DNA of 64,000 nucleotides. Origin: Ganaspis brasiliensis (lineage: Eukaryota > Arthropoda > Insecta > Hymenoptera > Figitidae). The position numbers were made by a program, and so were the translations under genes. The stretch spans positions 372,001-436,000 of the forward strand of contig JAZKLR010000566.1 in NCBI GenBank assembly GCA_037103525.1, written 5' to 3'. Every line of letters begins with the position of its first letter. Position 1 is the first letter of the stretch. Positions 60,117 through 64,000 of the stretch are shown piece by piece. The notes beneath the pieces were generated by a model. It worked only from the letters and a program-made list of their open reading frames with translations, made no database searches and had not been told where the DNA came from.

Positions 60117-63100
60117 TGTCATCGTCATCGTCATCATCATCAGAATCGTCAGTTTCCTCATTGAAACCACTTTCATCCTCAGAATCTTCACGGGAATGAT
60201 CGTTATCGTCTTCCTTAGAATCATCATCCTTATCATTACCTGTGTGTGAAGATTAGCAGCGGTCATGTAACATTATCGCGTCGAGGGTTGTAAAAACTCT
60301 AGCTATCTTTCAGTCGATAAGATCACAAAGCTATTAAAATTTTAAGCAAAAAATGAGATCAAAAAAATGCACAGATTTGTTTCACGCTTTATGGTAATAA
60401 AATTGTTTTTCTTGTAAATTTATTATTTAGCGTTGAATGTGAGTGGCGTGATTCGTTTAAGGAAACCGAGAAAAGGGACCAATTCGTTAATCACTCGGTG
60501 AGCAGTTAATCACGATTTCTAGTCACTTGTACAAATTTAGATAATCGATTCTTTAAAATTAACAAAAATCGCGTAAAGTTAGGAAAAATTGTAACGGAAT
60601 AGAAAAAGAGAAAGGATATAAAGGATATACATATAAAGAAGGATTAGACAAGTTGAACTAAAAACACTATCGGGGTTAAGGTTAAAGAAAGCACAAGCCG
60701 CATTATTTCGAGAATGCGGAATATTCGTTGTATCTTTAAATTTACAAGCATGCGTTTTCGCGAATTGTATTTTTGATTTTTAGCTTTCCAGAAACATTCG
60801 GTCAATACCGTCGTGAATTTGAATTGATACTAAGAAAGTTATTTGTTTCACGCAGATCAGTAAGAAGCGGCAAAGCTGCTTTGCAGAATAAGCCGTTTAA
60901 AGAAATGTAATTTAGATTATAATTTTCATTAGCTTGTTTCTCTCAGTACATTTACGGAGATCGCGTAGGTGGTAAAATTATAGGGGTAATCACGACCGCA
61001 TGTGTGTTGTACTTGTAATCCGGTGGGATTGTCACGACTGATACTAGCGTCACAACGAACAGTATGCCAGTTATAATAATCATCATCCTAAATGTTTCCT
61101 TACTTTTCTGTTCGATTAGCCATTCCAGAACTTCCTCCTCTTTCTTAAGATTACCTACAAAATTCACACACAGCGCATGAGCATTAAACCATTCTTTCCT
61201 AGTCAGTAATTGTTTCTAAATCAATCTACTTTTTTTAAGCAACATTAATTTTTAATGTAAAATCGAGCGGTTTAAGGGAGTTCCAAAGATAAGACTTAAA
61301 TCGACACTTCACAAAATCAGGCTTCATAGCGTCATGTAAAAATTCTTTAAGATTTATTTATGTTTCGGAAGATAACCCCCTATTTTTAACAATAAATTAT
61401 TTCTAGAATAATGTTTAATATATTTTATTTTAGAATAGTGACATGAAACCTGATTTTATAAAATGTCAGTGTTATGGGAAAATGATTCATGAAAAATTGT
61501 GTGCAGTTTTTATGAAACTTGTAGAAAAATCACTAATTTTTGTTTATGGTCAAAATAATGATTTGTTTTAAATTACTACGTGTTTCTACAGTTATGATTA
61601 GATTTTTGAACGCTTCTAGGAAGTTGAAGGAAAAATGTAAACTTAGATGCAATCTTATTACTCTAGTGATAATTTAACACTATTTCTTGACTTAACTTGG
61701 TAATGCCAAATAAATCATCATTTTGGAAAACTACTTAACAGAGTTAAGTCTTCTCATAAAATTGGCACACATTAAGCCGAATCAAACCATGATGTAAAAA
61801 ACGGTTCTGAAAAACCAGAAAATATTCAAGTTCTTTCCTCAGATATAACTATGGAACAGCCTTAAATTTGTCTTGTATTACTACAAAAACCAACTTAAAA
61901 TTTAAATGTGAAAAGGTTGCAACCGGTTCAATTTCTTTTATTTATTATAATAAACCAAAATGAGAGCATGAACCAAAATTAGAAATTTTGAAGTGAACCG
62001 TTACGTCTTTTAGTAGAACCTACTACCCCTAGGAAATTCCAAATTTAAACAGGTTGCACTCTAGCGGATTTGTAAAATTAATAATGGTGCGTAGTAAGAT
62101 CCAAATAGTAAACAAAATTTTCTTTACAATTTGTGTCGTTTTGGATCCACCATTTACAATTTGCCAAATCAGGTATCATGTTCAGATTTTAAGTTCACAA
62201 TTTTAACCGCTCTGATTTTTTTGTATAACATCTTCCATCATTCAGGGTTTAACTTACTTTAATGTCTTACATTCAATCACAACGAATGAAAGTGTATACA
62301 TACAGTTTTCAAAACTTATTACCTTCAAAGATATTCAATCTTAAAATGAATTTTAGAACACGATTGTAGTAATAATTAAAAAAATCTACATTCTATACCT
62401 GAAAGATTGAAGATTAGGAAAAAGAGAATGTAAAATCGTTATACCCTCGATGGCACCGTTAAAAGGGAGGAACGCTTAAATTCTCTTACCATCGTACATG
62501 ATCGGAACGCCGGTCTCATAGTACACAAGAGCCGGGAAAGAGAAGATACCGATCTCGGCGGCCAGCTTGGCATCATTCGACTTGACAAACTGAATGCCAT
62601 GCTTGTCCGTGTCATCGTCTATGGTCTCGAGCTCCTCCAAGATCTCGGGGCAAGACTCACACTTGTCGTCGTCTACCAAAAAGATACGTCACTCGCATTA
62701 AACATCGTAAGATTTTTACATCAACGATACGCAAGAATGTGAAATAGTTTCTCGTTTAACAGTTGGAAACAAAAAGACTGTTGAGAGTGTACACACGCTC
62801 TTACAGAAAAACACAGCAAGATGTTCAACATCGTGGATCAGGACCTGCAGCGTCTTCCTGTCGACATTCTCGATGACGTCCGGCGTAGAGGTACGAAGAT
62901 CCAGAACCCAGTCTAAAATCGCCTCTTCGTGCATCATGTCACCTGTGTAAATTTGTCGGAATTTGTGCCTATAGAACGCCAAAGCAGGGAGACTCGGTAA
63001 ATCGTACTCCTTCTCAATTCCGTCATCCGATATTTTCACAAAATCGATGTCCTTCTCCTCACACTCATCGTCAATGTTCTCTAATTCTTGTAAAATCTTT

Positions 63101-63125
63101 TGGCTCTTCTTGTCGCCTTCTTTGT
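15607..63125 (-). CDS. Multi-thioredoxin-fold membrane protein gene, 3' part; span entry
   Basis: In transcript order the exons are 63125-62805, 62672-62490, then alternatives (61154-60952 terminal; 60239-59772; 55050-54736), 35374-35243, 34926-34603, 31236-31048, 30952-30815, 29339-29242, 29172-29088, 27628-27497, 27413-27231, 27132-26992, 20563-20240, 20163-19981 and 15797-15607. The long route gives about 874 residues with eight TRX-like units, the last one truncated. Each unit has an LAVFFY strand, a CxxC or its remnant, an LEELENIDDD-type helix, a FVK strand, an FPALVYF strand with the cis-Pro position, Y(D/E)G and an LxWL helix. Most boundaries are phase 1, so exons can be skipped without frame loss. 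The fold is that of PDI and calsequestrin. ER lumen location with a membrane anchor is inferred. The 5' end, with the signal peptide, lies beyond 64000. Confidence 0.85.
17982..18173 (+). other. Unidentified short open frame, possibly transposon-derived
   Basis: Open between TAG at 17979 and TAG at 18171. It reads through CSECIGKGKFNYDIAERNHW and then HGVAKKGSQEDQFAE, with ordinary coding-like composition. A GAGAGA-rich stretch precedes it and a CCCGGG tandem array follows. I do not recognise the family. It might be a retroelement remnant or an exon of an unknown gene. Confidence 0.25.
18497..18720. repeat. Tandem repeat, about 60-67 bp unit, 3-4 copies
   Basis: The core TAACCCGGGACCTTCAAGG followed by TGAAAGGGTTGACT occurs at about 18497, 18555 and 18620, with a degenerate copy near 18688. 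Units are separated by AT-rich spacers containing TTGTTTTC. It is unlike the other repeats of the window. Confidence 0.8.
19981..20163 (-). CDS. TRX A-half exon without CxxC (183 nt)
   Basis: Acceptor AACACAG, donor G|GTATGG, phase 1-1, 61 codons. It reads YDHDSKESAEVNEKLEEIDE, then ITFVKMPDPRYARKWGV, then KLPAIVYFRK with the cis-Pro position kept, ending SIYRG. The CxxC site is replaced by DSKESAE, so it cannot do dithiol chemistry. It is followed by the distal terminal exon. Confidence 0.88.
20240..20563 (-). CDS. TRX A+B exon with CPEC (324 nt)
   Basis: Acceptor GATATTCAG, donor T|GTAAGT, phase 1-1, 108 codons: a whole repeat unit in one exon. The sequence has EEGCPECNDIIEALEKID, FGIDFVKVAEPDAAEKYG, LNLPSLVYFRKKEP, IYDG, KILSWLTSQ and FLAVFF. 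CPEC resembles an active CxxC, and the cis-Pro is present. Units this long are the sum of an A exon (183) and a B exon (141), so here an intron was lost or never gained. Confidence 0.9.
21170..21870. repeat. Tandem array of the 120-bp GGATCC-core repeat, about 6 copies
   Basis: GGTCGCTGATTATGAAT-type blocks start at about 21259, 21382, 21504, 21589, 21710 and 21826, giving spacings near 120 bp with one short unit of 85. Each unit continues with GAAGTCAGATATCAAAA, AAAATGGCGGATCCAATATG or close variants, and CACAAAATTAAAAAATT. Confidence 0.85.
24195..24658. mobile_element. Nested palindromic MITE with internal AAGTATTGGATT repeats
   Basis: The ends CCATTATAAAAAATAAGT and ACTTATTTTTCATAAGGG are inverted with two mismatches. 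The arms consist of repeated GGATTAAGTATTGGATT-type 11-12 bp units, and the inner arms end at ACTATTTTCGC and GCGAAAATAGT. It lies in the right arm of the foldback at 20946-24756, so it inserted later. Confidence 0.8.
25343..26412. repeat. Foldback, about 1.07 kb, with long matched arms
   Basis: The outer arms 25343-25420 and 26344-26412 share TTGGAATAGTACTA and AAAATATGGAAATAGCG in inverted order. The inner arms 25550-25625 and 25912-26035 share GTGTCCTTCAAAG and ACTATATTTTTGTG in inverted order. Copies of the 120-bp repeat (26060-26330) lie only in the right side. Confidence 0.75.
26060..26330. repeat. Two to three copies of the 120-bp GGATCC-core repeat
   Basis: GGGGTCGCTGATTCCGA occurs at 26143 and 26266 (period 123). 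Each copy carries AAAATGGCGGATCCAATA, and the unit boundary is AAACTTAGTC.ATAGAGG. Closely related to 21170-21870. Confidence 0.85.
26992..27132 (-). CDS. TRX B-half exon (141 nt)
   Basis: Acceptor TTTTGCACAG, donor T|GTAAGTG, phase 1-1, 47 codons. It reads GDLQNEMSVLEWLCDDDV, then EIEAVNTRMLERLLDE, ending PFLAVFF. It completes the unit started at 27413-27231 and supplies the first strand of the next unit. Confidence 0.9.
27231..27413 (-). CDS. TRX A-half exon with CHIC (183 nt)
   Basis: Acceptor GAAATTAG, donor G|GTTAGT, phase 1-1, 61 codons. Shows NCHICDEILEGLEQIDDE, GIHVVKIQDPQLAKRYS, then FPALVYFRNGNPLLFEG. The CxxC is CHIC and the cis-Pro strand is intact. Confidence 0.9.
27497..27628 (-). 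CDS. TRX B-half exon (132 nt)
   Basis: Acceptor TTTAAATAG, donor T|GTAAGAA, phase 1-1, 44 codons. Reads GSLAEEEEVLQWLITQKTED, then ITRVMLESSVED, ending YLAVYF. It completes the unit whose A half is split over 29339-29088. Confidence 0.9.
27629..29087. other. Intron with a GC-rich mobile-element-like island (about 28190-28980)
   Basis: The island has GC content far above its surroundings (for example GGCGCGGCCCATTGGCGGAC near 28302). Several overlapping short ORFs exist on both strands, none recognised. Within it, 28640-28760 is AT-rich with AATAAA-like sites. It may be an LTR or a retroelement leader; the ends could not be defined. Confidence 0.4.
29088..29172 (-). CDS. TRX A-half exon, second part (85 nt, phase 0-1)
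   Basis: Acceptor TTTCTTGTAG, donor G|GTAAAAT. Reads DYKIAEDYGATEFPVLVYFK and ends NVFEG. With 29339-29242 it sums to 183 nt, the standard A-half length, so an intron splits this module at phase 0. Confidence 0.9.
29242..29339 (-). CDS. TRX A-half exon, first part with CEQC (98 nt, phase 1-0)
   Basis: Acceptor TTCCACAG, donor CAA|GTAAGTT. Reads YSDDCEQCAGILEELENIDD, then HGVKFVKTQ. The CxxC is CEQC. This is the only internal exon set whose boundary is phase 0. Confidence 0.9.
29340..30814. other. Intron of the TRX gene
   Basis: AT-rich with long T-runs (near 29823). It includes the unidentified open frame at 30198-30430 described separately; otherwise nothing supportable. Confidence 0.5.
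30198..30430 (-). other. Unidentified open frame with a CDIC motif, possible exon or gene relic
   Basis: On the minus strand a frame open from about 30430 ends at TAA 30198-30200. It contains AKLYKPYTNVVGNKTLCDIC, then QSKVYRKQRRHKQEQKS and an acidic SEDADG stretch. A pyrimidine-rich tract followed by CCAAG (about 30380-30415) could be a splice acceptor. CDIC plus a basic stretch hints at a zinc-finger remnant, but the second His pair is missing. It has no ATG of its own. It does not fit the TRX gene. It could be a retrocopy fragment, an exon of another gene, or chance. Confidence 0.3.
30815..30952 (-). CDS. TRX B-half exon (138 nt)
   Basis: Acceptor AATTTTCCAG, donor T|GTAAGTC, phase 1-1, 46 codons. 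Reads GDLYEEEQILQWLLTQKDPT, then ALEGEELLHLIRES, ending SLAVYF. Confidence 0.9.
31048..31236 (-). CDS. TRX A-half exon with CKQC (189 nt)
   Basis: Acceptor TGTATTTAG, donor G|GTAAATA, phase 1-1, 63 codons, two more than the standard A half (a small insertion around KMGSKEP). Reads YSNDCKQCSRVLSEIEHIDD, IKFVKIDDKQLAKNYG, then LPGILFFKMGSKEPVIYAG. The residue after the cis-Pro is Gly rather than Ala. Confidence 0.9.
32010..32260. repeat. Degenerate ACAGCAAACTTTTT repeats
   Basis: CAGCAAATTTTTTG, AGCAAACTTTTTT, ACAGCAAATTTG and ACAGTAAACTTC recur at irregular spacing of 25-50 bp, some inverted (AAAGTTTGCTGTG). Possibly old regulatory-like repeats of the LTR. Confidence 0.45.
33162..33494 (-). 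mobile_element. tRNA-derived SINE, full length, nested
   Basis: On the minus strand the element starts GACCACGGAGTTAGCTCAG and has an A box (TAGCTCAGTTGG) and a weak B-box-like AACTCGACTG. It ends in an A-run (31 Ts at 33160-33190 on the plus strand). AACTCATTGACTT occurs directly at 33149-33161 and 33495-33507, a 13-bp target duplication. The long pure A-tail and perfect duplication suggest a recent insertion. An open frame at 33290-33484 is incidental. Confidence 0.85.
34603..34926 (-). CDS. TRX A+B exon without CxxC (324 nt)
   Basis: Acceptor CTACTTAG, donor T|GTGAGT, phase 1-1, 108 codons. Reads YKEEDPETPRVLRHIELIDD, IKIVQMKDRLMAKKYG, then NPPGITYFRKGK, YDG, EEILDWLTNPE and YLAVFF. The CxxC site is EDPET, so it is redox-inactive; the cis-Pro region is NPPG. 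Confidence 0.9.
35243..35374 (-). CDS. TRX B-half exon (132 nt)
   Basis: Acceptor AAATAG, donor T|GTAAGAT, phase 1-1, 44 codons. Reads GNLLDEGEVLDWMVKQKND, then EEIDRDTLTKYIET, ending FLAVIF. It would complete the A half at 62672-62490 when the exons between are skipped. The intron upstream is very large (to 54736 or 62490). Confidence 0.88.
35375..37659. other. Start of the 19-kb intron; AT-rich
   Basis: No host exon found. A less AT-rich open frame at 36257-36481 (HVIRGLLLASASRNNG, then LLTRRSHFRVVPSQA) stands out from its surroundings but is unidentified and may be mobile-element debris. Confidence 0.4.
37660..38870. repeat. 16-bp minisatellite (AACCTAAATCCCATTT) with higher-order structure
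   Basis: About 70 units of 15-16 bp. Variants AACCTAAATCCCATTT, AACCTAAAATGCATTT and AGTCTAAAACCCATTT are arranged in a recurring order. A block starting at about 37693 (AAAATGTATTCAGCC) recurs at about 38227, a higher-order period near 530 bp. From about 38795 the orientation flips (GCATTTTAGGTTAAAT) for three or four units. Confidence 0.9.
38871..40580. other. AT-rich intronic DNA between the two satellites
   Basis: Long T-runs and short low-complexity ORFs; nothing supported as a gene. The piece 39585-39600 (GGGACCGGTGAAATTTTAGC) has an inverted partner near 39940 (GCTAAAATTTCACCGGTCCC), so a roughly 370-bp foldback lies at about 39583-39962. Confidence 0.55.
40622..40928. repeat. 11-bp satellite (GAAATGGAAAT), about 28 perfect units
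   Basis: The unit GAAATGGAAAT repeats without visible change for about 300 bp. A perfect hairpin, CACATCAAAT-AGTTGTGC-ATTTGATGTG, lies immediately upstream at about 40581-40608. Confidence 0.95.
40929..42400. repeat. Degenerate continuation of the 11-bp satellite
   Basis: About 1.5 kb of GAAGTGGAAGTGAAATGG-like sequence, strongly G+A-rich on the plus strand and pyrimidine-rich on the other. Homogeneity is lost with distance from the perfect array. A run of nine to ten G at about 41508 interrupts it. Open frames read from it are artefacts. Confidence 0.85.
42401..47894. other. AT-rich intronic DNA
   Basis: Low-complexity TTTTAT-rich stretch at 42500-43380, an A-run at 44466, and a LINE endonuclease scrap at 46205-46270. 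47811-47900 resembles 8035-8125 and is probably the start of the LTR-like copy 3. No host exon is supported. Confidence 0.5.
46205..46270 (+). pseudogene. LINE endonuclease fragment
   Basis: Reads about LLVVGNFNAWTV, matching the conserved GDFNAW core of LINE endonucleases with Asp changed to Asn. The same neighbourhood motif occurs at 53880. Only a short scrap survives. Confidence 0.45.
47895..48685 (+). mobile_element. LTR-like dispersed element, copy 3
   Basis: Matches copy 1 from ACCTGACAACTTGTCAGA to AATAAAATAACTTGGCGCGA, with an internal deletion near 48015 and another near 48230. CCCAGGTGAGCTCCA (donor-like) and CTTGACGTCAGCGCCGCC are conserved. No ORF. Confidence 0.65.
49230..49690 (+). 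mobile_element. Related LTR-like element with a TATA/initiator promoter
   Basis: The 3' half (GAGTCAGTGTTCAGA, CTCCGGA, CAATAAAATAATTTGTCGCG) resembles the end of copies 1-3, but the 5' half differs. Its 5' part has TATAAATA at 49271 and TCATTT at 49301. This looks like the LTR of a sister family. Confidence 0.55.
49271..49306 (+). promoter_or_regulatory. Core promoter of the LTR-like element
   Basis: TATAAATA at 49271-49278 is followed by TCATTT, which fits the arthropod initiator TCAKTY, with the A about 32 bp downstream of the TATA start. The spacing is right for RNA polymerase II. Activity is not shown by sequence. Confidence 0.5.
50655..51200. repeat. Foldback element, arms about 95 bp
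   Basis: TTTGCGGACTATTCTTATAA at about 50677 and its near complement TATAAAAATAGTCCGCAACG at about 51153 belong to arms 50655-50745 and 51105-51200. No ORF. Confidence 0.7.
53880..54136 (+). pseudogene. LINE endonuclease relic
   Basis: VILRGDFNAWV is readable at about 53897-53930, then, after a frameshift and loss, TGIYSYKKKEHVIDYELRD, where VIDY matches the terminal SxIDY motif of LINE endonucleases. The Lys/Met-rich middle is degenerate. It belongs to a LINE type different from the R1 element. Confidence 0.55.
54736..55050 (-). CDS. Lys/Pro-rich basic exon (315 nt, phase 1-1)
   Basis: Acceptor CTTACTGCAG, donor G|GTAAATA. Reads GDGCFYIGMGAKSAKPKIP, then a Lys/Pro-rich stretch (KLRESKPIRPPTIAPP, KPINKLSPKDIKKS) and ends KKSKKGFFGSG. 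No TRX fold; probably disordered and strongly basic. It splices in frame after the acidic exon. The partner exon downstream is uncertain: joining to 35374 keeps frame but would split a TRX unit. A coding frame on the opposite strand at 54756-54983 is a shadow. Confidence 0.75.
56033..56502. repeat. Foldback/MITE-like element, arms about 76 bp
   Basis: ATTCGGTTCTCTGTAGATAA at 56033 is mirrored by TTATCTATACAGAGAACCGA ending at about 56502. The arms continue through CCAGAAAGTT and ACGTCAGAGTG. No ORF; target duplication not resolved. Confidence 0.75.
56780..57290 (+). pseudogene. R1-type LINE 3' fragment with a tandem duplication
   Basis: 57140-57287 reads MIDLMLRGVDSWQYIKSFIT and ends ETKDVNERRERNQG, then stop. 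This corresponds to the ORF2 end of the LINE at 936-5790 (ENWRHIETFILHVMMIKDLD). Upstream, CAGTTCCACTTTGGTCTTTA at about 56891 and a variant at about 57008 form a roughly 117-bp tandem pair, also found at 63815. Confidence 0.65.
58001..58392. repeat. Foldback element, arms about 67 bp
   Basis: GCAACATCGTATCTATTCGG at about 58014 is mirrored by CCGAATAGATGCGATGTTGC at about 58366, extending to GTGTCTAAT on the inner side. No ORF. Confidence 0.75.
58420..58960. repeat. Degenerate tandem array, about 30-bp unit
   Basis: GGAAACTTTCCTGTAGATTC-like units recur throughout, with one clean 70-bp duplication (GGAAACTTTCCTATACATTC at 58648 and 58718). The coding-looking frames here are periodic artefacts. 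Confidence 0.6.
59772..60239 (-). CDS. Asp-rich acidic exon (468 nt, phase 1-1)
   Basis: Acceptor CTTCACACACAG, donor G|GTAAAGA, 156 codons. In the phase set by the TRX exons it reads GNDKDDDSKEDDNDHSREDS, then long runs of Asp with Asn and Glu, then KKKEPNLINSAIKKLLYPG. Roughly half the residues are Asp or Glu. Runs of GAT codons make it look like a microsatellite, but the exact splice frame, the Glu/Lys-rich ends and absence of stops argue for coding. It could be a low-affinity Ca-binding tract, as in calsequestrin tails; this is inference. Ser-rich and Met-rich frames over the same bases are shadows. Confidence 0.75.
60240..60951. other. Intron/3' UTR downstream of the proximal terminal exon
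   Basis: Probably 3' UTR of the short isoform. A candidate minus-strand AATAAA lies near 60419-60424, about 530 nt past the stop. It also acts as intron for the isoform using the acidic exon. Confidence 0.4.
60952..61154 (-). CDS. Terminal exon 2 (proximal): truncated B half plus membrane anchor
   Basis: Acceptor AATTTTGTAG, then GNLKKEEEVLEWLIEQKSKE, a hydrophobic span (MMIIITGILFVVTLVSVVTI) and a tail ending ILPPTRSP before the stop at 60952-60954. It has the same architecture as the exon at 15797-15607, with a clearly different tail. It joins in frame to the A half at 62672-62490. Use of this exon would end the protein some 45 kb earlier than the distal one. Confidence 0.82.
61155..62489. 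other. Intron of the TRX gene
   Basis: AT-rich, no repeat or coding feature that I can support. Confidence 0.5.
62490..62672 (-). CDS. TRX A-half exon with CESC (183 nt)
   Basis: Acceptor CTTTTTGGTAG, donor G|GTAAGAG, phase 1-1, 61 codons. Reads YDDKCESCPEILEELETIDD, HGIQFVKSNDAKLAAEIG, then FSFPALVYYETGVPIMYDG. It is the branch point: its donor can join the proximal terminal exon, the acidic exon or the B half at 35374, all in frame. Base composition is notably more GC-rich than the 3' exons. Confidence 0.9.
62805..63125 (-). CDS. TRX A+B exon without CxxC (321 nt)
   Basis: Acceptor AAATTACAG, donor T|GTAAGAG, phase 1-1, 107 codons. Reads KEGDKKSQKILQELENID, IDFVKISDDGIEKEYD, then LPSLPALAFYRHK, IYTG, EEAILDWVLDLR and HLAVFF. 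The CxxC site is DKKSQK. It is the most upstream exon in the window; earlier exons must lie beyond 64000. Confidence 0.9.
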
Positions 63126-64000
63126 CTGTAATTTAAAATAAACCAATTAGTTATTAAATGCTTTTTCAGAACCTCAATTAATATTTTCTAGGCCGGTATG
63201 AGAAGAGGTAATCTATATTAGAGGATTAGGAAAGCGTACATGACCTTGCGATAAGGTACTAGAAAGTGATAGACCTACTCTTATACTAAAAGAACTAAGC
63301 TGAGATATCAAGAAATCTGATAAGCGACACTATCAAATCAAGGTTTTACCTACTTCTAGACAAGCGGGGAATACCTTTGAAACAAATTTACCTCTACCTA
63401 ACCAATACATGATTTCAATTTCCAATGAAAAGTATCGGATATATAAGCCGATTCAAAAATCACCGAAACAGGAGTAAATCGAATGAGCAGTCCAGTTGAA
63501 GTTAAATTTGAATTAAAGTAAAACGGCGCGGCGATAATCAGTAAGTGTTAAACGACGGGAAGTGAAACGTAAATTAATTAAGAATTGAACTAAGATTTTC
63601 AATTAGATGGAGGGCAGAGTCCTCCTAATGGCTCTAAAAAGGCCGAAGCGCTGCTAGTCACAGACAAACGTGGTTATACAGCCTTTGGTATCCAGATAGA
63701 CGGATTCGAGGTTCAGTGGAGGAAACTGGCTACCACGTGAGTGGGGGTTCTCCGTTCCTTTCTGGCGGTATACGTCGTGCCAGTCAGTTCCGTCTAGGCC
63801 TTCTTATACTTCAGTTCCACTTGGTTCCACTTTGGCCTTTATACAGTTTACATCGGGCGCGTTTTGACTGTTATTCCCTGCGGTTTCTGATTAGATTCTT
63901 CAATTTGTGTTTATACCGAGTGAACAAATGTGACGTATTCTCAATTTAATAAGAATAAATTATCGTTAGTTTAAAACTAAAAGTGCTGTGAATTTTTGTG
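63126..64000. other. Upstream intron (partial) with R1-type LINE debris
   Basis: 63635-63722 resembles the RT region at 4574-4664 (GGCCGAAGCGCTGCTAGTCA, then AGACGGATTCGAGGT). It is followed by a sequence shared with 56880-57150 (TTTATACAGTTTACATCGGG, GAACAAATGTGACGTATTCT). The pieces are rearranged LINE 3' fragments. No host exon is visible. Confidence 0.55.

Noticed and set aside
59729..60199. Plus-strand Ser-rich open frame and a minus-strand Met-rich frame
   Set aside because: Both are other-frame readings of the GAT-rich acidic exon; the Asp-rich frame alone fits the splice phase.

Overview
The window looks like AT-rich arthropod, most probably insect, nuclear DNA. The evidence is an R1-clade non-LTR retrotransposon, a tRNA-derived SINE, hAT-type MITEs, dense foldback repeats and a spliced gene with GT-AG introns of up to 19 kb. 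The species cannot be fixed from the sequence. Nothing bacterial or CRISPR-like was seen.

Two host transcription units stand out, arranged tail to tail. On the minus strand, from 63125 down to 15607, lies the 3' part of a large gene built from repeated thioredoxin-fold modules; its 5' end is beyond the right edge. Seventeen exons can be placed by splice signals, phase and homology. Almost all are phase 1-1. They alternate between an A half (usually 183 nt, with CxxC or its remnant and the cis-Pro strand) and a B half (132-141 nt, with an LxWL helix and an LAVFF strand), or carry both halves fused. Two separate terminal exons (61154-60952 and 15797-15607) each end in a truncated B half plus a membrane span. 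A very acidic Asp-rich exon (60239-59772) and a basic Lys/Pro-rich exon (55050-54736) lie between them. I infer an ER/SR-type membrane protein with 3' isoforms, perhaps Ca-buffering like calsequestrin; that function is a hypothesis.

On the plus strand, 317-12283 holds what appears to be the 3' half of a micro-exon gene: four internal exons of 42-45 nt, all phase 1, flanked by mutually similar intron sequence, and a short terminal exon. The design resembles micro-exon effector genes such as the aphid bicycle genes, although I see no clear sequence match.

The rest is mostly mobile or repetitive DNA. A near full-length but dead R1-clade LINE (936-5790) has a 15-bp target duplication and carries its own 81-bp hAT-like MITE. 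Around it are a roughly 120-bp dispersed/tandem family with a GGATCC core, several 0.4-3.8 kb foldbacks, and three copies of an LTR-like element. One of those copies (31411-34350) is broken by a TG..CA element (31570-33602) that itself contains a SINE (33162-33494). The 19-kb intron holds a 16-bp minisatellite (37660-38870) and an 11-bp satellite (40622-40928) that decays into about 1.5 kb of related sequence. LINE fragments occur at 46205, 53880, 56780-57290 and 63620-63960.
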